DNA from: Paracoccus sp. (in: a-proteobacteria)
GTDB taxonomy: Bacteria > Pseudomonadota > Alphaproteobacteria > Rhodobacterales > Rhodobacteraceae
Direction of reading: 5' to 3'
Assembly (NCBI GenBank): GCA_018056045.1
Contig: JAGPGI010000003.1
Location: 1-24,699 of the forward strand
Length of the DNA: 24,699 bases
In this document: one piece after another, positions 1 through 7,524 of the stretch
How the letters are laid out: each line of letters begins with the position of its first letter
Numbering within the stretch: position 1 is the first letter of the stretch
The notes under the pieces: generated by a model
What the model saw: the letters and a program-made list of their open reading frames with translations, nothing else
Told to the model about the DNA's origin: nothing
Databases searched by the model: none
Position numbers and translations under genes: made by a program

Positions 1-104
1 CATGGCCCGACCTGATCGTCGCGTTCGCGATCGCGGGGCTTTTCCTGCATTCGTCGTGGATGATCATCCGCGATGCCCGGAGTGACTTGGTGGAAGCTGA
101 CTAA
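1..104 (+). CDS. Cation diffusion facilitator (CDF) family metal efflux protein, C-terminal end only
   Basis: The frame beginning at base 3 reads 33 codons to a TAA at 102-104. The peptide starts WPDLIVAFAIAGLFLHSS and ends RDARSDLVEAD. A hydrophobic helix beginning Trp-Pro-Asp, then His-Ser-Ser and an Arg-Asp-Ala-Arg tail, resembles the last transmembrane segment and C-terminus of CDF (CzcD/DmeF-like) Zn/Co/Ni exporters of alphaproteobacteria. These are inner-membrane proton antiporters that expel divalent metals. The rest of the gene lies outside the window, so the metal-binding residues cannot be examined. The assignment rests on a short match recognised from memory. Confidence 0.6.
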   Translation, partial: WPDLIVAFAIAGLFLHSSWMIIRDARSDLVEAD

Positions 105-220
105 CTCCATCATGGTGCGACGCGCCGGACGAAAGCCGACATTCGCGCGCCCCGCAGCATCGGTGAGTCTGGGCTCGAAGCCGACCTTCGCCGCGCGCTG
201 CACGAACGACCGCTGTCAGC
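105..220. other. Gene-free junction with two imperfect GC-rich direct repeats
   Basis: No convincing gene is seen between the CDF stop and the end of the truncated transporter. Two imperfect direct copies of a unit with core GAAGCCGAC-TTCG followed by a run of CG dinucleotides lie at about 130-150 and 176-198. Short frames cross the area on both strands but none has a ribosome binding site or a family resemblance. It resembles the low-complexity debris often found beside decayed mobile elements in Rhodobacteraceae; that comparison is from memory. Confidence 0.35.
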
Positions 221-1066
221 TTAGAGTAGGATTTCACACTCTCCCGCAAACGACCCGAAAAGCGGCAGGATCAGCACCGCCAGCCCGCCGGCGATCATGT
301 TGAAAGCGACATGGCTGGTAGCGATCCGTTTCGCGGCGCCGGTCGCGCCGATGGCGGCGAAAACGGCGGTTGAGGTGGTGCCGATGCTTGCCCCGATGAT
401 CAGCGCCGCCGCCTGTTGAAAGCCAAGCGCCCCTCCGGCCGCCGCCCCCAGCACAAGGGTGATCGTCGCGCTGGAGGATTGCGTCAGCAGCGTGATCGCC
501 AGCCCAAGGGCGACAAAGGCCGGGCGCTCCCATCCGGCGCCCGCCAGCGGCTCGGTCAGGGCAAGGATCTGCGGTGTCAGACCGGAAAACGCCGCCTGCA
601 ACGTGCCGATCCCGAGGAAAAACGCGCCAAACCCGGCCAGCGCCTCGCCCAGGCCGGCGGCACGTTCGCGCCCGCGCAGCAAAAGCCGTGCGATCATGCC
701 AAGGCCGAGGAAGGGCAGCGCCAGCGCGCCGATGCTGAACTTCGCCCCCATCAGCGCGACGATCCAGCCGGTCATCGTATTGCCAAGGCTGGTGCCATAG
801 ATCACCCAGACCAGATTGGCGAAGCTCACCAGTCCGGCATTGGCGAAACCGATGCTGGCCACCGTGACCGCGCTGGAAGATTGCGTAAGCGCGGTGATGC
901 CGGTCCCGACCGCGAAGGCGCGCAGACGCGAACGGGTGGCGAATTCCAGCCCCGCGCGCAGCGCCGGGCCAGCTGCCTGGGTCAGCCCCGCCGTCATCAT
1001 CTGCATCCCCAGCAGAAACAGCCCGATCCCGCCGAGAAGCGAGGCCCAGATACCCGCGCTCTCCAT
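221..1066 (-). CDS. Na+/phosphate cotransporter family protein (NptA/YjbB-like), C-terminally truncated
   Basis: The 281-residue protein is almost wholly hydrophobic and carries the two inverted-repeat QSSSA signatures of the Na/Pi cotransporter family, at residues 62-66 and 196-200. Each is followed by a Gly/Ala-rich helix, and GASIGTTSTA follows the second. The family imports or exports phosphate, or a similar anion, using sodium. Bacterial members usually run to about 530-600 residues, with more helices and a PhoU-like cytoplasmic domain. This frame stops soon after the second repeat with an unrelated tail (ECEILL), so the C-terminal half is missing. The start lies 1 bp after the gltS stop, so the two genes are translationally coupled. 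The core may still fold, but function is doubtful. Confidence 0.75.
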   Translation of the reverse strand: MESAGIWASLLGGIGLFLLGMQMMTAGLTQAAGPALRAGLEFATRSRLRAFAVGTGITALTQSSSAVTVASIGFANAGLVSFANLVWVIYGTSLGNTMTGWIVALMGAKFSIGALALPFLGLGMIARLLLRGRERAAGLGEALAGFGAFFLGIGTLQAAFSGLTPQILALTEPLAGAGWERPAFVALGLAITLLTQSSSATITLVLGAAAGGALGFQQAAALIIGASIGTTSTAVFAAIGATGAAKRIATSHVAFNMIAGGLAVLILPLFGSFAGECEILL

Positions 1067-1067
1067 C

Positions 1068-2273
1068 CTAGCCGACCAGCGCCGAGATGATCAGCGCATT
1101 GACGATGTCGATGAAAAAGCCGCAGACCAGCGGTACGATGACAAAGGCCCGATGCGCCGCGCCATGCTGTTGCGCCACCGCGGTCATATTGGCGATTGCC
1201 GTGGCGGTCGAGCCCAGCGTGATGCCGCCAAAACCGGCCGAGATCACCGCCGCCTCATAATCGCGCCCCATTGCGGGGAACACGACCCAGATCGTGAAGC
1301 CGACCGTCAGCAGGATCTGCACCACCAGCGCCACGGTGATGAACAGCAACACGCCGCTCAGCTCCCAGATCTGCAGCCCCATCAGCGCCATGATCAGGAA
1401 AAGCCCCAGCGACAGATCCGAGATCAGCGCCAGCGCATCATCCACCCCCGGCCAGACACGGAGCACCAGCCGCCTTGGGGCCAGCGGCAAGAGGTTGCGC
1501 AGGATGATCCCGGCGACAAGGCAGCTGACAAAGGCCGGCAGTGTGACGCCTGCGGCCGCAATTGCCTCATGCAGCGCCAGCCCGAGCAGCACGGTGACAT
1601 TCAGCGCCAAAATCGCCCAGAGGATACAGAAGTAGTCCATCCTGACTGCGCGCCCCTCATTCGGGACGCCGATATCCAGATCGCGCCTGCCCTCGGCCTT
1701 CAGCCCGCCCCGCCGGATCAAAAGCGCCGCAATCGGCCCGCCGATCACACAGGCCGCGATCAGCCCGACGGTATTGGCGGCAACGCCCAGCTCCAGTGCG
1801 TTGGTGATGCCAAGCCGTTCGGCGAAGATCGGCGCCCAGGCCAGCGTCGTCCCCACCCCTCCGGTCAGCGAGACCGAGCCGACCATCAACCCGGCCTGCG
1901 GCGCCATCCCGAAAAGCCCGGCCAGCCCCATGCCCGCGAAGTTCTGCAAGAGGATGAATCCGGTGGCGAGGACCAGCAGGATCACCAGCGGTCTGCCCCC
2001 GGCAAGCAAGGTGCGTATATCGGATTTCAGCCCGATCCCGGCAAAGAAAACCAGCAGCAGAAAATCACGGATTCCGACCTCGAACGCGACGCGCAGATCG
2101 AAGACCGCCCAAAGGCCCCCGGTCACCGCTATGCAGAGAAACCCGCCCGCCACCGGTTCCGGGATGGAATAGCGGCGCAAGAGATCAAGGTTCAGCGTCA
2201 GGATCTTGCCAAGGATCAGCAGGACCACGGCGAGATTGAACGAAAGGAAGGGATGAACCGAAAGGAAGGTCAC
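1068..2273 (-). CDS. gltS: Sodium/glutamate symporter GltS
   Basis: The 401-residue membrane protein matches GltS in length and in its two family motifs. One is the glycine loop GGVGTTLAW at about residue 140. The other is its symmetry partner GFGGITLGSTATAIANM near the C-terminus, which in this family ends with the Thr-Ala-Ile-Ala-Asn-Met sequence seen here. Around ten hydrophobic helices are visible. GltS takes up glutamate with Na+ across the inner membrane. The start codon is GTG (2273-2271), with only a weak AGG upstream. A palindromic element at 2291-2313 lies about 30 bp upstream, and fabI ends 87 bp upstream on the same strand. GltS is followed by the truncated phosphate transporter after a 1-bp gap. 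Confidence 0.93.
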   Translation of the reverse strand: MTFLSVHPFLSFNLAVVLLILGKILTLNLDLLRRYSIPEPVAGGFLCIAVTGGLWAVFDLRVAFEVGIRDFLLLVFFAGIGLKSDIRTLLAGGRPLVILLVLATGFILLQNFAGMGLAGLFGMAPQAGLMVGSVSLTGGVGTTLAWAPIFAERLGITNALELGVAANTVGLIAACVIGGPIAALLIRRGGLKAEGRRDLDIGVPNEGRAVRMDYFCILWAILALNVTVLLGLALHEAIAAAGVTLPAFVSCLVAGIILRNLLPLAPRRLVLRVWPGVDDALALISDLSLGLFLIMALMGLQIWELSGVLLFITVALVVQILLTVGFTIWVVFPAMGRDYEAAVISAGFGGITLGSTATAIANMTAVAQQHGAAHRAFVIVPLVCGFFIDIVNALIISALVG

Positions 2274-2290
2274 GCAGCAGGGCCTGTCAG

Positions 2291-2313
2291 GGAATTGTCA
2301 ACTCATGTTGATC
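2291..2313 (-). promoter_or_regulatory. Palindromic element, copy 1 of 3 (upstream of gltS)
   Basis: The core GTCAAC-TCAT-GTTGAT at 2297-2312 is an inverted repeat with 6-bp arms (one mismatch) around 4 bp. Read on the minus strand the element is GATCAACATGAGTTGACAA followed by TTCC. It matches the elements at 7456-7477 and 13591-13613 in orientation and flanks. It lies about 31 bp upstream of the gltS GTG, too close for TTGACA to act as a normal -35 box for that start. It is most simply read as an operator; the binding protein is unknown. Confidence 0.5.
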
Positions 2314-2360
2314 TGCCTTTGCCCCGGATCTCCGCCCCGGTCAAGGGCGCGGCCTTGCCG

Positions 2361-3125
2361 TCAGGCGGTGGTGTGGAATCCGTTATCGGCATAGACGACG
2401 GACCCGCTCATCGGGGCGGCGGCCTCGGTGGCAAGGAAGGCCGCCAGCGCGCCGATCTCTTCGATGCTCACCAGCCGACCCGAGGGCGTGCGCGCGCGGA
2501 CCTCATCCATCAGCGCATCAAACCGCCCGATCCCCGAGGCCGCCCGGGTCTTCACCGGCCCGGTCGACAGCGAAAAGGCCCGGATGCCCTCACCCGCAAG
2601 ATCGGCGGCGGTATAGCGGACGGAGGCCTCCAGCGCCGCCTTGACCGGCCCCATGAGGTTGTAATTCTCGACCACCCGGTCCGCGCCGTAAAAGCTGACG
2701 GTGATCAGCGATCCGCCCGCCTGCATCAGGGGCCGCGCCAGCCGCGCCATGCGCAGGAAGGAATGGCAGGAAACATCCATAGCCAGCGCAAACCCCTCGG
2801 CCGAGGCATTGACCACGCTGGTCTGCAGATCCTCCTTCGGCGCGAAGGCAATGGCATGGAGCAGGAAATCGAGCCGCCCCCATTCGGCGGTGATACGGTC
2901 AAACACCGCCTCCAGCTGGCCCGGCTCGCGCACATCGCAAGCGAGCAGCAAGTCGGCGCCCACCTCTTCGGCAACCGGCGCCACCCAGGGCCGTGCTTTT
3001 TCATTCAGACAGGTCAGCGCCAGCTCTGCCCCCGCCGCGCGAAAGGCCCGGGCGCAACCAGCGGCAATGCTCGCCTCATTCGCCACACCGACCACGAGGC
3101 CGCGTTTGCCGCTCAGATCAATCAT
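2361..3125 (-). CDS. fabI: FabI-type enoyl-[acyl-carrier-protein]/enoyl-CoA reductase
   Basis: The 254-residue short-chain reductase has the FabI pattern. There is an N-terminal nucleotide-binding segment with GVANEASIAAG at about 13-23. The catalytic residues are Tyr146, Tyr155 and Lys162 (SFYGADRVVENYNLMGPVK), spaced like E. coli Tyr146/Tyr156/Lys163. ASGIGRF follows at 196-202 and ADNGFHT is at the C-terminus. The enzyme reduces the enoyl double bond of a thioester with NADH. The start is an ATGA overlap with the kinase stop, with AGGA 8 bp upstream. This is probably a second, specialised copy. Its place behind PhaC, MaoC-Pta and the kinase suggests it acts on short enoyl thioesters to consume NADH rather than in bulk fatty-acid synthesis; that is inference. 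Confidence 0.9.
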   Translation of the reverse strand: MIDLSGKRGLVVGVANEASIAAGCARAFRAAGAELALTCLNEKARPWVAPVAEEVGADLLLACDVREPGQLEAVFDRITAEWGRLDFLLHAIAFAPKEDLQTSVVNASAEGFALAMDVSCHSFLRMARLARPLMQAGGSLITVSFYGADRVVENYNLMGPVKAALEASVRYTAADLAGEGIRAFSLSTGPVKTRAASGIGRFDALMDEVRARTPSGRLVSIEEIGALAAFLATEAAAPMSGSVVYADNGFHTTA

Positions 3126-4291
3126 GTCCCAGTTCCTTCGCTTGCCGCCTCGCGGGCAATGATGCTTTCCTCATCGGTCGGAATGACGAGGAGTTTCACG
3201 CGGCTGGTTGCCGTGCTGATCCGGCGCAGACCCGCCGCATTGGCCTTCGGGTCAAGATCGGCCCCCAGCCATGCCAGGCGCGCCGCCACGCGGGCGCGGA
3301 TGCCGGGCTGGTGTTCGCCGATGCCTGCGGTGAAGACGATGGCGTCGATGCCGCCCATGCTGGCGGCCAGCCGCGCCACCTCGCCCGCAATGCGCAGGCA
3401 GAAAAGGTCAATCGCCTCGGCGGCCTCGGGGCGCGGGCTGGCCATCAGCTCGCGGCTGTCGGCCTCAAAGCCCGACACCCCCAGCAGCCCGCTTTCGCGG
3501 TAAAGCATGGTCTCGACCTGTTTCAGACTGTGCCCCATCTCGCCCATCAGATGCAGGATGACACCGGGGTCCAGAGCGCCTGAACGCGTCGCCATCGGGA
3601 TGCCATCCAGCGTCGAGAACCCCATCGAGCTGTCGATACTCTCGCCGCCCCGGATCGCGCAAAGGCTGGCACCGCTGCCCAGATGCGCCGCGACCACCTT
3701 CGCATCCGGAGCCAGATCGCCCAGCTGCCCGGCGATATAGCGGTAAGACAACCCGTGAAACCCATAGCGCTTGATCCCCTGGTCATAAAGCGCGCGCGGA
3801 ATGGCAAAGCGGCGCATCAGGGGCGGGCTGGTCGCGTGAAACGCTGTGTCAAATGACGCCGTCTGCGGCACATCCGGGTAAAGCGCCCGCATCACCCGGA
3901 TCAGCGCGAGGCTCTGCGGCTGATGCAAGGGCGCAAGCCGCGCCAGCGCGTCGATCTGGGCAATCACCCGATCGGTGATCCGCGCCGGGCCTTTGAAAAC
4001 ATCCCCGCCATGCACCACCCGGTGGCCGATCACCGCGAGGCGCGAGAGATCGAACTGCCCTGCCAGCCAGGCGAAAGCCTGGTTCAGAACCGCCGTCAGA
4101 TCGCCCGGATCGGCGCTGATCGGGCCGGAGAGCATCTCCCCCTCCCGCTTCAGACGCACCGCGAAAGGTTCGTCACGAAAATCGATCACGCCAGAGGCCA
4201 GCGGGCGCGGCCCGGCGATCTCCAGCGCGTAAAAGCCCAGTTTGATGGTCGATGACCCGGCGTTGAAGGTCAGGATCAGATCGCGGGTCAT
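3122..4291 (-). CDS. ackA: Acetate/propionate-family kinase (AckA-like)
   Basis: At 389 residues it is close to the usual length of about 400 for acetate kinases. Active-site residues known from the Methanosarcina enzyme are present: Asn10 in NAGSS, Arg91 in GHRVVHGG, His123, Asp148 in SFDTAFH, His179 in GFHG, Arg236 in ATRSG and Glu375 in TDEES. It also has the nucleotide loops HLGSGAS (203-209) and TAGIGEH (321-327). It transfers phosphate between acyl phosphate and ADP, making ATP in the catabolic direction. It overlaps the upstream phosphotransacylase and the downstream fabI by 4 bp each, and GGAGG lies upstream of its ATG. Substrate choice among acetate, propionate and butyrate cannot be read from the sequence. 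Confidence 0.92.
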   Translation of the reverse strand: MTRDLILTFNAGSSTIKLGFYALEIAGPRPLASGVIDFRDEPFAVRLKREGEMLSGPISADPGDLTAVLNQAFAWLAGQFDLSRLAVIGHRVVHGGDVFKGPARITDRVIAQIDALARLAPLHQPQSLALIRVMRALYPDVPQTASFDTAFHATSPPLMRRFAIPRALYDQGIKRYGFHGLSYRYIAGQLGDLAPDAKVVAAHLGSGASLCAIRGGESIDSSMGFSTLDGIPMATRSGALDPGVILHLMGEMGHSLKQVETMLYRESGLLGVSGFEADSRELMASPRPEAAEAIDLFCLRIAGEVARLAASMGGIDAIVFTAGIGEHQPGIRARVAARLAWLGADLDPKANAAGLRRISTATSRVKLLVIPTDEESIIAREAASEGTGT

Positions 4292-5685
4292 GCCTTGCCC
4301 TCCGCCTTGCGGATCGCGACCAGTTTCGCCAAAGCGGCCGAGGCGATGCGGGCCGACAAGGGATCGGCGCGACTGGTCAGCACGATCGGCACCCGCGCGC
4401 CCAGCACCAGCCCCGCCGCCGTCGCCCCTGCAAAATAGATCAGCTGTTTGGCGAGCATATTCCCGGCCTCAAGATCCGGCACCAGCAGGATATCGGCCTC
4501 ACCCGCCACCTGCGAGGTGATGCCCTTGGTCGCCGCCGCCTCGGGGCTGATCGCATTGTCAAAGGCCAGCGGCCCGTCGACCAGCGCGCCGGTGATCTGG
4601 CCGCGCGCCGCCATCACCGTCAGCGCGGCGGCATCGAGCGTCGCGGGCATCATCGGGTTCACCGTCTCGACCGCCGCCAGCACCGCGACCTTGGGCTGGT
4701 CGCGCCCCAAAAGCCGCATCAGATCGACGGCATTCTGGCAGATGTCGCGCTTATGCTCGAGCGTCGGCGCGATATTGATCGCGGCATCGGTGACGATCAC
4801 GGGCTTCCCGTAGGCTGGCACATCCATCGCATAGACATGGCTGATCCGGCGTTCCGTGCGCAGCCCGCCGGTTTTCGAGACCACGGCGGAGAGCAGCTCA
4901 TCCGAATGCAGGCTGCCCTTCACCAGCACCTGGACCTCGCCCTTCGCGGCCAGTTCCACCGCCCGCGCCGCCGCCGCATGGCTGTGTTCGACCTCTTCGA
5001 TCCGGAAGCCATCGAGCGAGACCCCGGCCTCCTCTGCCGCCGCGCGGATCTTTGCGCCGGGGCCGATCAGGATCGGATCCAGCAGCCCTTCGTCCCGCAC
5101 CTCGACCGCGCCAAGGATCGCGGATTTCGAGCAGGGATGCACCACCGCCGCCCGCACCGGCGGCAGCGCCCGGGCCTCTTCGACAAAGCCCTGCCAGCGA
5201 CCTTTCGGCAAGATCACCGCCTCGGGCAGGTTCCCCGGCACCCAGGTCAGCTGCTCAACCGGCGCAAGCACCAGCGCCTCACCCGAAAGCACCACCTCGC
5301 CCAGCTGATTGCGGGCGGTGGTGGTCAGGCGAACACGGTTTTTACCCTCGATCAGCTCAGCCACTTCGACCTCGGCGGTTATGGTATCGCCGGGGGAAAC
5401 CGGCTTTTGAAAGCGGATCTGCTGGTCGAGATAGATCGTCCCCGGCCCCGGCAGGCGGGTGCCCAGCACCGCCGAAATCAGCGCCGCCGTCCACATGCCA
5501 TGCACCACCACATGGCCAAACGGGCCATGGGCGGCGAAACCCGGATCCAGATGCGCGGGGTTGGCATCGCCGGAGACCGCAGCGAAAAGCGCGATATCCT
5601 CGGGGCCGACATGGCGCAGCAGACTGGCGCGGTCACCGATTTTCATCTGGTGGAACAGATGGTTGGTCAGAGTCTCGCTCATCAT
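4288..5685 (-). CDS. Bifunctional MaoC-like enoyl-CoA hydratase / phosphate acyltransferase (Pta/Ptb)
   Basis: This is a two-domain fusion of about 465 residues. The N-terminal third is a MaoC-type hot-dog hydratase with the catalytic motif SGDANPAHLD and VVHGMWTAALIS after it. The remainder (about residue 160 on) is a phosphate acetyl/butyryltransferase domain with AVVHPCSK, KGSLHSDELL, DAAINIAPTLEHK and VDGPLAFDNA. The pair would hydrate enoyl-CoA and exchange CoA for phosphate, feeding the kinase that overlaps it downstream. The open frame runs up to 5925, but everything above 5703 is the antisense-looking overlap with phaC. ATG ATG at 5685/5682, just after the phaC stop, gives a family-like start (MSETLTNHLF). 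An ATG at 5703 has a better AGGA spacing and would overlap phaC by 17 bp. Confidence 0.9.
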   Translation of the reverse strand: MMSETLTNHLFHQMKIGDRASLLRHVGPEDIALFAAVSGDANPAHLDPGFAAHGPFGHVVVHGMWTAALISAVLGTRLPGPGTIYLDQQIRFQKPVSPGDTITAEVEVAELIEGKNRVRLTTTARNQLGEVVLSGEALVLAPVEQLTWVPGNLPEAVILPKGRWQGFVEEARALPPVRAAVVHPCSKSAILGAVEVRDEGLLDPILIGPGAKIRAAAEEAGVSLDGFRIEEVEHSHAAAARAVELAAKGEVQVLVKGSLHSDELLSAVVSKTGGLRTERRISHVYAMDVPAYGKPVIVTDAAINIAPTLEHKRDICQNAVDLMRLLGRDQPKVAVLAAVETVNPMMPATLDAAALTVMAARGQITGALVDGPLAFDNAISPEAAATKGITSQVAGEADILLVPDLEAGNMLAKQLIYFAGATAAGLVLGARVPIVLTSRADPLSARIASAALAKLVAIRKAEGKA

Positions 5686-5686
5686 G

Positions 5687-7420
5687 TCACCGCTGAAAGA
5701 CATAAGTTCCTGGTGCCTCTGCCAGCACCTTGCCCATCGCGGGCGGCGCGGCGGGGGCGGCGGAATGCGCGGCAAGCCAGGCCTGCCAAGGGCTCCACCA
5801 GGACCCCTCGGCCGCAGGATTTGCCTCGGCCCAGGTCTCGGGCGGCAAAAGCGCATCGCCATGGGCGCGGGTCGCCAGCCGGAAGCTTCGGCGCGGGTGG
5901 CCGGGAGGCGAGACGATCCCCGCATTATGCCCGCCCGAGGTCAGCGCGAAAGTCACCTCGCAATCGGTGAACTGGTGGATCTTGTAGACCGATTTCCAGG
6001 GCGCGACGTGATCGCGTTCAGTCCCGACCGCGAAGACCGGCACCCGGATGTTTTGCAACAGAACCGTCTTGCCCCCGGCGATGAAGCGCCCGGACGAGAG
6101 CTCATTTTCCAGATAGAGCCTGCGCAGATATTCGGCATGCATCCGGTAGGGCATCCGGGTGCTGTCGGCATTCCAGGCCATGAGATCATTCATCTCCGCC
6201 CGCTCGCCCATCATGTAATCGCGCACCATCCTGGACCAGACGAGATCATTCGAGCGCAACAACTGAAACGCTCCGGCCATCTGATCGGCGGAAAGATAGC
6301 CGCGGTTCCACATCATGCTTTCAAGGAAATGCAGCTGGCTCGGGTCGATGAAGAGCGCGAGCTCTCCCGGTTCGGTGAAATCCACCTGGGCTGCGAGCAG
6401 CGTCAGCGAAGCGAGGCGCGCGTCCCCCTCTCCCGCCATGGCAGCCGCCGCGATCGACAGCAAAGTGCCGCCCAGACAATAGCCGGTGGCATGGATTTTC
6501 TGATCGGGCACCAGGTGGGTGATCTCGTCCAGCGCCGCCATCACGCCCAGCTCGCGGTAATCCTCCAGCGTCAGATCGCGGTCCTCCGCGCCCGGATTGC
6601 GCCAGGAGATCGCGAAAACCGTGTGGCCCTGCGCCACCAGCCAGCGGATCAGCGAGTTTTCCGGGCTGAGGTCGAGGATGTAATATTTCATGATCCAGGC
6701 CGGGACGATCAGCACCGGCTCGGGATGCACGGTTTCGGTCACGGGCGTATATTGGATCAGCTCGATCAGATGGTTGCGGAAGATCACCTTGCCCGGCGTC
6801 ACCGCCACATCGCGGCCGGGGGTGAAATCCTCGACACCCTCGGGCGGCTCCTGGCTGATCTGGCGGCTGGCGTCCTGCAGCCAGTTCTGCCAGCCCTTCA
6901 CAAAGTTCATGCCGCCCGTGGCCCAGGTCTGCGCCAGCACCTCGGGGTTGGTGAAAGGATTGTTCGAGGGCGAGAATACATCAAGCATCTGTTTCGCCGC
7001 AAAGGACACCACATCCTCGTGGTGTTTGGTGACACCCGGCACCTCATGGGTCAGGTTGTGCAGCCATTGCTGTTGCAGCAAAAACGCCTGCGACATCCAG
7101 CTGAAGGGCGGTTTCGCCCAGGGCTCGCCCGTGAAACGGCGGTCGCCGGGCAAGGGCGTGATCACCGGCACGGCCTGCGGGTCCATCACTGACGCCATGA
7201 GACGCTGCCATTTGCGCCCCGCCTTGACGCCAAGTTCCATCCGTTTGCCCGGCGCCTGGGCCAGATGAAAGGCCCAGTCGACATAGGCCATCATCAGCGA
7301 CCCGGGTGAGATGCCGCCGCTCAGCTGGCCGGACAGCGCCTCTCGGATACGGTCAAAGGCCTGGAAGGCCTCGATCCCGAGACTTTCATCCGCAGGGTTC
7401 GATGTCGGGGGAAGGGCCAT
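5687..7420 (-). CDS. phaC: Poly(3-hydroxyalkanoate) synthase, class I-like (PhaC)
   Basis: The 577-residue protein has the PHA synthase catalytic core. The lipase-like box GYCLGG carries nucleophile Cys315, Asp470 sits in GTERDHVAPW and His498 in SGGHNAGIVSPPG. The N-terminal domain contains NPFTNPEVL and WQNWLQDASRQ, typical of the family. It polymerises (R)-3-hydroxyacyl-CoA into storage granules in the cytoplasm. It is the first gene of a four-gene operon with MaoC-Pta, kinase and FabI. No thiolase (phaA), reductase (phaB), phasin or depolymerase is in the window, so the supply of hydroxyacyl-CoA would come from elsewhere or from the MaoC domain. The ATG has GGAG 8 bp upstream. An FNR-type box and a palindrome sit in its promoter region. 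Confidence 0.93.
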   Translation of the reverse strand: MALPPTSNPADESLGIEAFQAFDRIREALSGQLSGGISPGSLMMAYVDWAFHLAQAPGKRMELGVKAGRKWQRLMASVMDPQAVPVITPLPGDRRFTGEPWAKPPFSWMSQAFLLQQQWLHNLTHEVPGVTKHHEDVVSFAAKQMLDVFSPSNNPFTNPEVLAQTWATGGMNFVKGWQNWLQDASRQISQEPPEGVEDFTPGRDVAVTPGKVIFRNHLIELIQYTPVTETVHPEPVLIVPAWIMKYYILDLSPENSLIRWLVAQGHTVFAISWRNPGAEDRDLTLEDYRELGVMAALDEITHLVPDQKIHATGYCLGGTLLSIAAAAMAGEGDARLASLTLLAAQVDFTEPGELALFIDPSQLHFLESMMWNRGYLSADQMAGAFQLLRSNDLVWSRMVRDYMMGERAEMNDLMAWNADSTRMPYRMHAEYLRRLYLENELSSGRFIAGGKTVLLQNIRVPVFAVGTERDHVAPWKSVYKIHQFTDCEVTFALTSGGHNAGIVSPPGHPRRSFRLATRAHGDALLPPETWAEANPAAEGSWWSPWQAWLAAHSAAPAAPPAMGKVLAEAPGTYVFQR

Positions 7421-7455
7421 GTCGCGTCTCCACTGTGCCCACCGAGGTTAGCACA

Positions 7456-7477
7456 GGATTATCAACGCGTGTTGATC
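7456..7477 (-). promoter_or_regulatory. Palindromic element, copy 2 of 3 (upstream of phaC)
   Basis: The core ATCAAC-GCGT-GTTGAT at 7461-7476 is a perfect 6-bp inverted repeat around 4 bp. On the minus strand it reads GATCAACACGCGTTGATAAT followed by CC. It shares arms, orientation and the trailing TCC with copies 1 and 3. Its centre is about 48 bp upstream of the phaC ATG. It overlaps both the FNR-type box and the predicted -10 hexamer, so a bound protein would be expected to affect phaC transcription. Confidence 0.5.
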
Positions 7478-7485
7478 GAGATCAA
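7458..7485 (-). promoter_or_regulatory. Predicted sigma-70-type promoter of phaC operon
   Basis: On the minus strand a TTGATC -35 (7485-7480), a 16-bp spacer and a GATAAT -10 (7463-7458) place transcription start near 7451, about 30 bp before the phaC ATG. The hexamers match the consensus at 5 positions each. No start site has been measured. The -35 is shared with the FNR-type box. Confidence 0.4.
7472..7485. promoter_or_regulatory. FNR/FixK-type binding site
   Basis: TTGAT-CGAG-ATCAA is an exact match to the TTGAT-N4-ATCAA consensus of FNR, FixK, FnrL and Anr regulators. These control low-oxygen genes in alphaproteobacteria. If the predicted promoter is right, the site is centred near -27, a position more typical of repression than of activation at -41.5. 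A different start site could reverse that reading. Confidence 0.6.
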
Positions 7486-7524
7486 GGAATCTCAGATTTC
7501 CCATTCCCGGATGCGGGCCCGGCC

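Noticed and set aside
2291..2313. TTGACA within the palindrome as the -35 box of gltS
   Set aside because: Only about 20 bp separate it from the GTG start and no -10 fits between; an operator role is more likely.
816..3503. 895-codon open frame on the plus strand across gltS and fabI
   Set aside because: It is antisense to three well-supported genes and reads as Arg/Pro/Gln-rich sequence without domains; long antisense frames are expected at this GC content.
5459..7192. 577-codon plus-strand frame opposite phaC
   Set aside because: It mirrors phaC codons in antisense and shows no family motif or start signal; the equal length to PhaC is coincidence.
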